This document shows positions 32,161-42,779 of a stretch of 64,000 nucleotides of DNA, piece after piece. This DNA comes from Oehlia diaphana. Taxonomy: Eukaryota > Glomeromycota > Glomeromycetes > Glomerales > Glomeraceae. Made by a program: the position numbers and the translations under genes. The notes under the pieces were generated by a model. That model saw only the letters and a program-made list of their open reading frames with translations, did not search any database and was not told the origin of the DNA. Every line of letters begins with the position of its first letter. Position 1 is the stretch's first letter. The stretch lies in NCBI GenBank assembly GCA_003833135.1, contig QZLH01000002.1, positions 277,896 through 341,895 on the forward strand, in the 5' to 3' direction.

Positions 32161-33776
32161 CAAAGATTTATGCAAAGTACAATATGATAGAAGCAAAAAG
32201 AAAAGCAGGTGTTATATCAAATATCAAGGCTATGAGTCACGTTCTTGTTGACTAATCATCATATCATCTAAATTGGGTTAGGAAACCAAAAGCATAGTTA
32301 GTTGCATTACGAATCCAATCCTGAAATTAACGTTACCTTGCAAGAGCATTAAGAGCATTAAGAGCATTGAAGGTGTAGTTTTTATTTCTTCGTTATTTCC
32401 TATCATACGAAGTAATTAAGGCGTTCTTCTTCCGACTTGCTTAATGGGGCACCTCTGATTTTGCCACGTATTTGTTTGTTAAGAAAGTTTCTTTAATCAT
32501 TGCGAGAGAGTGATAATTTTTTTTACTATTTGAGGATAAAATGTAAAACAAAGAGATTCTGAATATTTTATAGAGAGAGCTGATGTAGTTATATATAGAA
32601 AGATATTTTCAGATACTTATTAATATGCACGTGAATCACGTACTCTCATTCCCATAACAGCCAACTTTCATCGTAAGTTTTTGATGATAAAACGCGACGC
32701 ACGACGTGTCGTTTTTATAAACATATAGTTTTATATAACATTTTCGTCGGTACAATAATACTTAAAAATTTGGCACATAAACACATTTTATTTTTTTGAT
32801 GCAAAGCAAAACTTTATTGTTTTTCAAGTGAATCAGAAATGCTAGAGAAGCGAATGAAATGTGCGATGCTATCAAGAGGGAGGATCCTAGGCTATTTAAT
32901 GCGAGTCCCAGCATCATATTATTTCTTTGCTCTCTCAGGCTTCTTGTAAATTTCTACAACTTGTTTATATCTATATCGCTAACTATAAGTCGCCCTTCTA
33001 CAAACATCAGATTTTCGAAATAATCTATCCACTCATACATACATTATTTTCGCCTATCTATATAACTTGTTTCACTCCCAGCTTAATAGACAATGAAGAT
33101 AATGAGAATTTATTATTTTCATAATTATAAATTTGTTGTTACGAACTTAATGCTGCAATCTTTATCTCCCAGATTGAAACGAACTGATGAATTCTGATGA
33201 GTCCGGATTGAATCTCAATCTACGTTACTCCCATATATAAGGCACGGAACGTATGATGAACTTTATCCACCTTACATTACTCCCCTTATATATTATAAGT
33301 AATATATAAAGAATTTATATTACCTTACGTTCCGTACTTTATACAAATCACGTTGTTTATAATTTTTTATTAAATATTTTGCACAATATTTTTATTATAG
33401 TACGTAGCACTAATCATGTAAAAGTTAATAATCGCGTAAAGCAAACGTAACGTACAATACCTACTTATTGTAAAAAATATTTCCTTATTCTTTAAAGTTT
33501 ATCACTAATATTAGAAATTGCGTCATTATTTTTTATTTTTTTTAGAATGTAGTACATATATATAAAAAGGATATTGAAATGATAAATATAAAATAATACG
33601 TTCGTTGATCCTTATTTTGATAAATTTTAAACTTTTCATCATTAATAACTGATTAATTTTATCAATCTGTGATATTGAAAATCCTGCGCCACAACAATGT
33701 ACCCAAAATAAGCCCTTTTGTGTTACAATATTTATACATTAACACCCAAAAAATTTGTGTTTTCTCAGTTAAACGT
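32161..33776. other. spacer upstream of MYND copy 2
   Basis: No intact gene. A 9-mer repeat (AAGAGCATT, three units) at about 32341-32370 and an imperfect inverted repeat at 33239-33343 are the only structures noted. Confidence 0.4.
33239..33343. repeat. imperfect inverted repeat with AT palindrome in the loop
   Basis: The left arm TAAGGCACGGAACGTATG and right arm CTTACGTTCCGTACTTTA are complementary with few mismatches (perfect core ACGGAACGTA). Between them is a second palindrome (CTTATATATTATAAG region). Possibly a small hairpin element. Confidence 0.45.
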
Positions 33777-33817
33777 TGGGTAAGAACGCCCATTATCTGT
33801 GTAAAGCATTTCTTATT
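33777..33817 (+). promoter_or_regulatory. GAACGCCCA motif before MYND copy 2
   Basis: AAGAACGCCCATTATCTGTG just before the start codon matches the GGAACGCCCAC...TATAATCTGTA core of the duplicated upstream regions. Its position so close to the ATG differs from copy 1, where the core is about 500 bp away. Confidence 0.35.
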
Positions 33818-36800
33818 ATGGAGTCTATCAATGTTCCAAATACTTTCGAAATCCATATGCTGGAATTGAAAAGGTTCCAAGAGAAACATTCTAAAGTGTT
33901 TAAAGTTAATTCTGCCGTTTCTTTTGTCCTTCCAAAGTCTTCATTCTCGCTGCTTTCATCCAAAGAACGGAAAGAATTGTCAAGAATTTATTTCAACCTC
34001 GCAAAGGCTATTATTACGGAATATTGTAGTGATTATATTCTTATTGAAGAAGAAAAACGACTTCAGGCTTTGGATTATCTTAAGACGTCTATAGACTTAG
34101 ATGTAATGTGTAACAAAGAAGCTTACAGTATTATTGCAAAGATATATGCTGCAAATGATAATCCAATCGGCGCATATGTTAATATTTTAATTGCAATGAC
34201 ATTGAAAGAAATTTCTCATGAAGATAAATTCTTTATTCAACAATGTAAGAGAATGCCTTTCCCTCCTCCAAAGGATGTCAGGCAACATAACATAGCCAAA
34301 GGTGTATCAATCGATTCATTACTCTTCAAAGATGGAATATTAATTCTCGAATCTGGTACATATAATGTTGTGGTTCCAATTGTGGGTAGAAACATTGTGA
34401 TCATAGGAATTGGTGAGGTGACGATCAAAAACCCTTATTCGCATGTGTTTTCTGGCAGTAAGAACAAAATTGTACTATATAATATTAATATCGAATGCAC
34501 TCAAGGACACTCTCTAGTCCTGGAAACGTCTCATGTTTTTATAGACAATTGTCAGTTTACCAAATGTTCTGGTTTAATGCCACCTATTTGTATTGATGGG
34601 CGTGGAGCAACACTTTTTATGAATAAATGTGTTGTTTCCAATTCAAGAAACTCTGGTGGTATTTTAGTAATTTCTGACGCCAAAGCCAAGATCACAAATT
34701 GCAACATTTATGATATCGGATTGAACGCAATTGAAGTACGATATGGATCTAGTTTATATGCTGAGAGAAATGAAATTCACCATAATAAGCAAGGTGTTTT
34801 GGTATGGTTGGACGCCAATGAAGTCACGCTTATTGATAATATTATCCGTGATAATTACGCAGAAGGAATTTATGTCAATGGCAACCGTGAACCTGCCATA
34901 TCAAAAAAACACAAAGGATTTCTACCCCCTGGCTTTCGCGAAGAAGCCGCATTTGAACCACCACCTACGTTATCTTACACAAAGCCTTCACAGACAGCTG
35001 TTATATTAAAGAAGAATCGGATCCTAAAGAGCGGATCTTTTGGTATTTCTGTAGAGCAAGGAGCTAAATTGCGGATGGAGGAAAATGAGGTAGCAGCCAG
35101 CGGTACTACTGGATGTGTTATTAAGGGAGGAGCTGATGCCTATCTCTTAGACAACAAATTTCATCATAATATGTCACATGGTATCGAAATCGGTATAAAT
35201 TATAAGGGAAAAGTAGTTGTGGAAAACAACCATATTCATTCCAATAAGAAAGGAAATTTTTCACAACCCACAGCAGATATGTTTCGTGATATTAGCATTA
35301 TGTTCGGATTAGAAACGCATCAATTGTTCACTCCAATTAAAGTGATCAATAATAAAATTGAAGATAATGACTCAAATGAACAAGAATTTGTTGATTTCAA
35401 CGTGTCTTCTAATCGTCCAGGAATGCATTTATTCTTTGAGGGAGAGCCTTTTCTCTACGCCATTGGTAATACATACGGCTTCAATCTATTGAAGGATCTT
35501 GACATCGGTGCCGCTATCTCTGATAAATCATATACGGCTACGACGGAGACTTCAGCAATAAGAACAACTCCCCAAGTTAAAAGTAAACAAGTGTCTATGT
35601 TTTTAGGTGGTATCGGTGATTTGCGTAATATTGTCGAAACTGTTCATGGTCTTATGAACTCAACAGAAGGTCAGATCGGGAATTTCAGCATTAAATTACT
35701 TTTTACAATAAATGATTTCAATCCGACAATACTTACTCGTGATTTAGTGCTTCTTGAAATGATTAGTAGGTTACCAGACCCAAAACCACAGCCTTTCATA
35801 GATATAAAAAATCTTTATAGCCAATGGAATAAAGACTTTGTCGTTGGTGTAACAGAAATTCTGTCAATATGGGGTGAAAAAATCATTAGCTCTAATTCTT
35901 ATAATAAGCTGAGCAGTTGCATACAAAGTTTAATTGAAGCTTTTGAAAATAATATAGACACTAGTAATAAAAAAAGCAAGAACATTAGCTTCAATAAGAA
36001 ACTCCCATCCTGGATTTCATTTAAATATTCATCGAGCACGGCATCTTCCGTATTACGAACGTTGCGATGCTGGAAAGAGAACAAACTTACAGCTACAGCT
36101 CTAAATTGGGATACCAAACAATCGGGATATCTGTTTGTTGGAGGTTCTTCGCCAGAAACTGAAAGATTGGAAGATCTCAAAAAATACTGTAAAGTGCACG
36201 AAGATATCGATAAATACACTTGCTGTCAATTACCGATTAGCTCTCAAGCTCAAACATGCAATAATGAACATGAAATCTTACTTCCTGGAGCCAGACGCAA
36301 TATGGTTAATGTTACGATGCTAACAGTTCCTACGATGGAATATAATGTTTTTCGAACTTCTAGTATTTTCCGCGCATTTCAAGTTGCTTGTGACATTCCG
36401 CGATCTGGTGAAAAACGTGAGGATTCGATCGAGGACCTAACGCTTTATGATCATTTATTGTTAACTTTATTACCAAAGTTAATATCTCTACGTGCATCAT
36501 TGCGTGGGACTTCTTCAGTGCGGATACAAGTTATGCCATTATTGGGAGATGTCATAGACATCTTGCTTTGTCATTTACCTTCATCTGTGAGATTCAATGC
36601 TATTGACTGTTCGAATTTGGCTGATTATGTATCTCTTCTTAGTATACTTTTGACTGCTGCACCTAGATTAAAGGATAATTCTCCGTTAACGTTGCAATTA
36701 ATGAAATTGTTACAACCACCTTCCAAACCAATGAAAGAGTTTGTTGAGGAACGACTTGGATTGAGTTTAAACATTCTTGCACGATTGACGGGTATTACAT

Positions 36801-38065
36801 TTTTAAACGCTTATTACCAAGATTACGCGGTATATGTTACATGGAATTTTGATATAACAAACAAAGTTGAAGACAAGCTTGATACATTAATGACTGATGT
36901 AATATCAGTTGCAAATATCTGTTGTACAGCTCATATAAATCGTATTAAAGGGCTCAGCGTCAATATACTCGTACGTTTATTTCAAATAATGATTTTTCGA
37001 TTTCCCGAAAAAACAATGGCACAATTGTTACGAAGTCTCTTTGCGTCTGATGGATTCAAAAAGCATATCCCGAATTTTGTAATGCATCTCGTTGAGTTAA
37101 AGACTTTTATGACATTGCATTTGTCTTGGTCAATGGTTATAAGACTCGAGGAGTTTAAAGATTTGAAAGTATCTATTGGTCGATATACTTTGAGATGGAA
37201 AACGGATAAGATAGAAAAGTCAAAAATATTTACTCTGACGAATTTGACGGGGACGTCAAAAGTGCATTCGGAAGCAGAAATATGGCTACGATTAATCAAG
37301 CCGGTTCCCGTTGGTAATGTACAGAGACGAAAAAAGGAAGGAAGTAATAGTACTGGTAACATTTCAAACGATCAGGAGCCAACTCATTATTATTTTGATA
37401 GCGTTTCTTTGAGCGCTATTGAGGCACCTCTAATTACCATCACATTCCACCTCCCGGTTTCATTTTATGACGCCCATAAAGATTGGATTTTAGAATGTAA
37501 TGTCGGCTCAGAAACGATTCTTCTAGCCTCAAAGAAGCTAAAATTATCCAATGCAACTCAGAAGAGTGTGTATCATGACACATGGGTTGATGTCTCAAGG
37601 ACTGGAGATAATAACGAAACTGAAGATTATCTAACTGAAAAAGATGACAAAGTTGCAAAGGTATGCAAGCGATGTGGAAATATTGGCACCACAAGAACTG
37701 GTGGTGGAAGATGTGTAAAGTGTAAATCTGTATTTTATTGTAGCAAAGATTGCCAAAAAGAGGATTGGAAAAGTCACAAAAAAGAATGTAACTTTGACCC
37801 AGTCATAGCCACTAAACCAACTTTATCCACGTTAACTGATGTCTCGATAACTGAAGGAAATAATAAAATTAAAGATAATAGTGAAGTCGAAGATAATGAG
37901 ACTAAAAAAAATGATGCATGCAAACGATGTGGAAAAACAAGCACCGTAGGAGCTGGTGGTGGACTATGTTCCAAGTGCAAATCAGTGTTTTATTGTAGCA
38001 GAGATTGTCAGAAGGAAGATTGGAAAAGACACAAAAAGGTGGACTGTGTTGGCCATGGACAATAA
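33818..38065 (+). CDS. right-handed beta-helix / DUF4470-like protein with two MYND fingers, copy 2
   Basis: A single exon of 1415 aa when started at 33818; an in-frame ATG 42 nt upstream exists, but copy 1 aligns from MESINVPNTFEIHMLELK. The order is the same as in copy 1: helical N-terminus, beta-helix repeats (ERNEIHHNKQGVLVW, LDNKFHHNMSHGIEIG), DUF4470-like MFLGGIGDLRNIVETV, then a long region shared with copy 1 (VRFNAIDCSNLAD, FVMHLVELKTFMTLH). The C-terminus differs: two MYND fingers at about 1282-1322 and 1367-1408 (both FYCS-DCQKEDWK), separated by an acidic linker. The second finger is probably an internal duplication. The frame is fully open, so both paralogues look functional. Function unknown; a protein-interaction scaffold is the best guess. 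Confidence 0.85.
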   Translation: MESINVPNTFEIHMLELKRFQEKHSKVFKVNSAVSFVLPKSSFSLLSSKERKELSRIYFNLAKAIITEYCSDYILIEEEKRLQALDYLKTSIDLDVMCNKEAYSIIAKIYAANDNPIGAYVNILIAMTLKEISHEDKFFIQQCKRMPFPPPKDVRQHNIAKGVSIDSLLFKDGILILESGTYNVVVPIVGRNIVIIGIGEVTIKNPYSHVFSGSKNKIVLYNINIECTQGHSLVLETSHVFIDNCQFTKCSGLMPPICIDGRGATLFMNKCVVSNSRNSGGILVISDAKAKITNCNIYDIGLNAIEVRYGSSLYAERNEIHHNKQGVLVWLDANEVTLIDNIIRDNYAEGIYVNGNREPAISKKHKGFLPPGFREEAAFEPPPTLSYTKPSQTAVILKKNRILKSGSFGISVEQGAKLRMEENEVAASGTTGCVIKGGADAYLLDNKFHHNMSHGIEIGINYKGKVVVENNHIHSNKKGNFSQPTADMFRDISIMFGLETHQLFTPIKVINNKIEDNDSNEQEFVDFNVSSNRPGMHLFFEGEPFLYAIGNTYGFNLLKDLDIGAAISDKSYTATTETSAIRTTPQVKSKQVSMFLGGIGDLRNIVETVHGLMNSTEGQIGNFSIKLLFTINDFNPTILTRDLVLLEMISRLPDPKPQPFIDIKNLYSQWNKDFVVGVTEILSIWGEKIISSNSYNKLSSCIQSLIEAFENNIDTSNKKSKNISFNKKLPSWISFKYSSSTASSVLRTLRCWKENKLTATALNWDTKQSGYLFVGGSSPETERLEDLKKYCKVHEDIDKYTCCQLPISSQAQTCNNEHEILLPGARRNMVNVTMLTVPTMEYNVFRTSSIFRAFQVACDIPRSGEKREDSIEDLTLYDHLLLTLLPKLISLRASLRGTSSVRIQVMPLLGDVIDILLCHLPSSVRFNAIDCSNLADYVSLLSILLTAAPRLKDNSPLTLQLMKLLQPPSKPMKEFVEERLGLSLNILARLTGITFLNAYYQDYAVYVTWNFDITNKVEDKLDTLMTDVISVANICCTAHINRIKGLSVNILVRLFQIMIFRFPEKTMAQLLRSLFASDGFKKHIPNFVMHLVELKTFMTLHLSWSMVIRLEEFKDLKVSIGRYTLRWKTDKIEKSKIFTLTNLTGTSKVHSEAEIWLRLIKPVPVGNVQRRKKEGSNSTGNISNDQEPTHYYFDSVSLSAIEAPLITITFHLPVSFYDAHKDWILECNVGSETILLASKKLKLSNATQKSVYHDTWVDVSRTGDNNETEDYLTEKDDKVAKVCKRCGNIGTTRTGGGRCVKCKSVFYCSKDCQKEDWKSHKKECNFDPVIATKPTLSTLTDVSITEGNNKIKDNSEVEDNETKKNDACKRCGKTSTVGAGGGLCSKCKSVFYCSRDCQKEDWKRHKKVDCVGHGQ

Positions 38066-38407
38066 GTCACCTTAAGCCTGAATGTGTGATATAATCGTAA
38101 AATGACAATATTTTACCATATTAACATTTTAATTTTGTATTTAATGATAATAAATCACAATTAAATCACTTAATATATTTACTAATAATAATCTTTAGTC
38201 AAAGTATGGGCTTTCTCTCATTTATAAATATAAGTATAAAAAATGGCGAAGTTGACACGTGTAAAGAAAAAATGAAATTACTTATTAATTTTCAACAGTA
38301 AAACTCGCCTTAATCTAGTGCAATTTATTAATTCCCGCATTACTTGCTTATTCGTAGAAAAACCCGCTCAAAATATTGATTAAATTTCTCGAGTCTACAA
38401 GATTTGA

Positions 38408-38972
38408 AGTAGGGATTGGAATCGATTATCGAATCTTTCTATGACCAGCCGAAGTCAGATCGTAAAAACTGGGGTAAAATCGACTTTTACTATATCCTAT
38501 TTGAAGATACTAGCTATAAAAATTTTATGCGCTAATATTGGTGGGATTACTTGATAAGATTATAAAAAAAGAAATATGATTGCTTAAGTATATCGGAAGT
38601 GGTTTAATGAATATTGTTTGGTTTGAGTTTCATTTTCTCTTATAATAATATTAGTAAATCTCGTTTATAATAATCTTTTAGCCGAGTTTAATTAATGAAG
38701 TGAAACAATTCAACTTGTCTATAATGAGAAACCAATATTTTTAGTTGTTAGGAACCGGGTTCAAAACCGGTTCGGTTCTAAAGTAGTTTGAAGCAATTGC
38801 ACATTTTGGAGATCATTTTTTCTTTATTGACAATTAATTAAATTTATTTGGTATCAATTTTTAGGTAAAGTTACTTATTAGAGTTACTTATTAGAGTAGA
38901 GTAATTCGACTCAACTGTAATAATTTCAAAAATTGTTCAAATCAAATCGCTTCCGAACTACTTAACATCCCT
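38408..38972. mobile_element. possible decayed hAT-like element(s)
   Basis: TAGGGATTGGAATCGATTATCGA at the left and the inverted CATCCCTA end (reverse complement TAGGGATGTTAAGTAGTTCGG) at the right look like hAT termini. A GAACCGGGTTCAAAACCGGTTCGGTTC palindrome-rich patch lies between. The two ends are only partly alike beyond TAGGGAT and no 8-bp duplication is visible, so they may belong to different elements. Confidence 0.3.
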
Positions 38973-39736
38973 ACCTAACTTATCTTCAGAAATAAAGTTC
39001 ATACTGAATATGCGACAAATTGTCCTTTTTTTAAAAAAATATAATACTTATTTAATGTTGGTTTGCTATTTGATGACTTGATAGCTGTTTTTACTTACTG
39101 TAATGTATGACAGCACAAATGTAAATTCCTAATATATTCAAGTTTTAATAATACATTTTAATCTCCCACCTATACGGCAATTAGTTTGAAAACTAAAATA
39201 ATAGTGATCATATAGCAAAGGAACAATGCGAAAGAAACTTTTAGATTTGGGTTGAACATCATTGTAAACTGATGAATATATTCATTTCCCGTTTACTTAA
39301 TAATTAAGAAATATTAAGCAACTTAATCACCATAAGGAATTATTACACTTACTACTTGACGCAAATTCCTGAAGTTTCTATAATATGTTTATCAGATGTA
39401 AGTCTTAATTAAACAATTTTGAGATTCTCCAACGTCCAAGAAATATGTTTTGATATACATATATACATGTAAAAGGTATTCAGTCGCAGAAGGATGAAAC
39501 TAATATTAATCAAATTACCTCGATGATATATGGAAGATCAGTAAAGATAAAAAAAGAAAATCGATGAAGTCTAACGATTATTAAGCTCTTAATATTGAAC
39601 TAAAATTTATAAACTCAATTGATATAAAATTCAATTTCCATAATGAATTTGAAGAATGTGTTTCCATCTATCTTATTTATAATTATATAAATTAATTTAC
39701 CTGAAAATATAAGCCATACCCTCAGCAAAGCTTGAT

Positions 39737-39797
39737 GTTTCGTAGCCCGAAACGAGGTTTTGCAGGCGCAACATAAGAGGAATGTTGTATAAACCTC
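39737..39797 (+). other. two consecutive stable hairpins, candidate structured RNA
   Basis: Stem 1: GTTTCG (39737-39742) with CGAAAC (39748-39753). It is followed at once by stem 2: GAGGTTT (39754-39760) with AAACCTC (39791-39797), whose loop contains a third stem CAACAT (39769-39774) with ATGTTG (39782-39787). All are perfect and the patch is richer in GC than its surroundings. No known RNA family is recognised. Confidence 0.35.
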
Positions 39798-40050
39798 GAC
39801 ATGAACTATATGAGATAGTTATCCGTTAACACTCTCTAATATAAAAATATTAAGGTATAAGCATAGTAATTTAAATTAAATACCAAGGAAATTCCATAAT
39901 AAATAATAACCAGAAAAATATAAACTTATAATCGCCGAATTGCACAAGATCTCAATAGCGAAAGTCATCATTTTTTTTTAATTAACCTAGCTGAGAATAT
40001 CATGACTAACTTTAAATAATAATTTTGATCTAATAAGTGTAGCCTAAATA

Positions 40051-40222
40051 CAGTAAACTCTCTCTAAATGCACTCTCACTAAGCGCACGTATTATATGTT
40101 TTTTCTCTAAATGCACTCTCTTAGTCCCAAGTATAAGAGATCATATAAATTTTCCTTCTCTAAATGCACGTTTTTTCAAATTTTCATTATGGACCAAAGG
40201 GGGTGCACTTAGAGAATGATTG
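40051..40222. mobile_element. pogo/Tc1-like MITE with TA duplication
   Basis: Starts CAGTAAACTCTCTCTAAATGCAC and ends with the inverted sequence GTGCACTTAGAGAATGATTG, flanked on both sides by TA (40049-40050, 40223-40224). Inside are three direct copies of CTCTAAATGCAC (about 40061, 40107, 40152), likely subterminal binding sites. 172 bp, no coding capacity. Confidence 0.65.
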
Positions 40223-41237
40223 TAACTTGTTTTAATACAATATAATTGTGTTTAATAAATTGTTAAATCTTATTAAAGTATATTTTACCTTTGAAAATTT
40301 TCCATAATAAAGCAACTGCTATTAGGTAATCATCAATTACTAAAAAAAATTAAACGAGACATAATACTGACATAATAGAAGAAAATAAAAATAAGTATTA
40401 GTCGATCAGATGTTTAAGCAGAAGCAATAACAAATAATTTTTCCTTAAAAAAAAAATATTACCTATCCAGGCATTATGAAAATATAAATCCAGCTTTCCG
40501 TAATTCATTTTTTCTATATCTAAATTAATTCCAAGAAAAAAATATCTTATAAATTTATATCTGCAAATAAAAAATTTATCAATTTGCCTATTCGGAAAGA
40601 TTTTGTTAAAAACGCGAACTTTTCAATTATCATATGTACTAACCTTGAATTGTTAAATTAAAATTACTGGTAAGTCACAAAAAACAAATTAACCAAGAAG
40701 AGATACAAAGCTGTTTGATGTGCATGGACTAAATTTAATAAATTTTATGTTACACCAATGCGACTTGGAAAAAAAATGCGTATTTGCAGAATATACAGAA
40801 TCCAACCATACGTTCGAGAACCATTTCATTAAATTACTCAGACAAATCGGACAAATTAATTAATAAATTCGGTTTTGGTCTTAAACCGTGACTTCGGTAT
40901 GTCGCGTAATTCGTGCAATCTGCAAATCTTCACTTTAAAAATGCAACCAATAAAATCATGAATATGTTGTGGAATTATTTTGTGTAATTCGATTAAATCA
41001 TCACTGATCGATCATTTGTACTTTCTTTTTTGGGTAACATGGCTTTTACCAATTTCTTACGTTCTCTCATAAACATAAAAGCCACTTTTTTTAGCCTTTC
41101 TCGTTACTTTTTTTTTCTCATAACTTTATTTCATTCATTTATTTGTTGTAGTATTTTTTTTTTATCTTATATAAACGCTTTTAATATATTGTTATTATTA
41201 TTATAAAAATAGTTTTAATTTAACTAAATATTAAAAA

Positions 41238-42779
41238 ATGCCAGCACCTTTACCGACAGATTGTCTTAATGGAATATTTAAATGTTTGTTGGACGACTTA
41301 AATTACACAAGTTCACTTCATTCTTGCCTATTAGTAAATAAATTATGGTGTGAGACAGTCATTCCGCTCATATGGAATAATCCATGGCAATGTGCAAAAC
41401 TTATTTTAAGTAATAAAGATTGGCCACCTCTTGTAAGAACACTTTTATCTTGTTTACCTGAAGACTCAAAAGAAATATTGAGAAATAATGGAATAGATTT
41501 ATTATTACGGACAACATCACAGAAACCTCCTTTATTCGATTACGTGGGATATTGTCAACATTTATCACCTACCGTGATGGATAAACTTAAATCCGTTACA
41601 GTTGATGAAGATAATAAAAATAATGTAAATAGTGAATACAAAGCATATCGTGAACATCTGGTAGAACAGGAATTTTACAAATTATTTATGACGAAATGTT
41701 CTCTTAAACATCTCGTTTTACCAAAGATTCCTTTATCTTATTTTCCTGGAGCAAATCATTGTTTAGAATATCTTAGAGATCTCAAATGTTATACTGAAAG
41801 ATCACCAGAATTATTTTATGGATTAGCTCATATAAGTAGAAACCTACATCGATTGACAATTTATCCTTGTGATGAAGATAATGATGGTTTAATCACCCTA
41901 ATAAAATTACAAAAAGGTTTAAAAACTCTTGTGTTAGTGTCAAGTGAAGATTATGTTAGTATTTGTCCAGAAATAGGCCAAGCATTAGCCACTCAAATGC
42001 ATTCTTTATCTTTTCTTAAAATACGACAAAGTTTATGTATTCCTCCACAAACAATTTCTTCTTTCATCAATTTAAGAATTTTGCAATTGGATATAACAAC
42101 GGAAGTTTCAAATATGGAATCATTAGCTTATGTTACTTTACCTAAACTTGAAATTTTAGATATTTTTTGTGATGAAAATGCTCCATTTAATACTTATTCG
42201 AGTTTAATTTCAAATTCGATTTCTTCAAATTCCTCTTATTTAAAAAGAATTTATTGGCATAAAATTAATCCACCCACGTGTGCTGAAGAAATTGGAAAAT
42301 ATATTCAAATATTGTTACCAGCTTCTTCTACGTTGAGGTTCTTGACGGTTTGGTGGTCAGAAGAACTCTTCACTTTATTGAATTTATGTGATCAATTAGA
42401 AACAATTAAATTTTGTAATCACAAAGATTTAAGAGGGAATATAGATTACTTAAGTAATAATTTAATAGAGAGTGAAAATTGTTTACAAGGAAAATTAATT
42501 TTTGAATTATTGAAGATATTATCACTAGAAAATTTATGTATAATATGTTTACAAGGAGGATGGGCTTTTACCTCAGAAGAATTGAAAGAATTTTTGGAAT
42601 TTTGGAAAGAACAACGAAAAAATACTTTATCATTATATATATTAACTTTTGAAAGTCAATCTAAGAATGAGCCGGAAGGAATTATAAGAGAATATATGAA
42701 TGATGGTATTTTAAAAGATTTTGGGGATAGAGATAGTTTAGAGAATTTTTATTCTATGGAGATTAATATGAATATATGA
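41238..42779 (+). CDS. F-box protein with LRR-like C-terminal region
   Basis: Single exon, 513 aa. The F-box occupies about residues 3-50 (LPTDCLNGIFKCLLDD, then SCLLVNKLWCETVIPLIWNNPW), which would bind SKP1 in an SCF ubiquitin ligase. The remainder is Leu/Ile-rich with repeated 'L--L-I' strands (FINLRILQLDI, LPKLEILDIF, ASSTLRFLTVWW), as in the LRR-like substrate-binding parts of the F-box proteins that are greatly expanded in AM fungi. Target unknown. A relative with the same layout lies at 50128-51702. Confidence 0.85.
   Translation: MPAPLPTDCLNGIFKCLLDDLNYTSSLHSCLLVNKLWCETVIPLIWNNPWQCAKLILSNKDWPPLVRTLLSCLPEDSKEILRNNGIDLLLRTTSQKPPLFDYVGYCQHLSPTVMDKLKSVTVDEDNKNNVNSEYKAYREHLVEQEFYKLFMTKCSLKHLVLPKIPLSYFPGANHCLEYLRDLKCYTERSPELFYGLAHISRNLHRLTIYPCDEDNDGLITLIKLQKGLKTLVLVSSEDYVSICPEIGQALATQMHSLSFLKIRQSLCIPPQTISSFINLRILQLDITTEVSNMESLAYVTLPKLEILDIFCDENAPFNTYSSLISNSISSNSSYLKRIYWHKINPPTCAEEIGKYIQILLPASSTLRFLTVWWSEELFTLLNLCDQLETIKFCNHKDLRGNIDYLSNNLIESENCLQGKLIFELLKILSLENLCIICLQGGWAFTSEELKEFLEFWKEQRKNTLSLYILTFESQSKNEPEGIIREYMNDGILKDFGDRDSLENFYSMEINMNI

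Larger units (their letters stand above)
38066..41237. other. 3.1-kb gene-free region with small mobile-element and hairpin structures
   Basis: No coding sequence or coding remnant was recognised. Contents noted separately: hAT-like ends around 38408-38972, a paired-hairpin structure at 39737-39797 and a pogo-like MITE at 40051-40222. The rest is AT-rich. Confidence 0.5.

Noticed and set aside
33170..33235. Possible hammerhead ribozyme (CTGATGA twice, GAAAC nearby, GAGTCC)
   Set aside because: The CTGATGAGTCCGGATTGAA order leaves no loop for stem II and no GAAA in the required place followed by a stem III and cleavage triplet. The resemblance is limited to short words.
33776..33817. Upstream ATG of MYND copy 2
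   Set aside because: Copy 1 aligns from the second ATG (MES...FEIHM-ELK); the upstream part overlaps the promoter-like GAACGCCCA motif.
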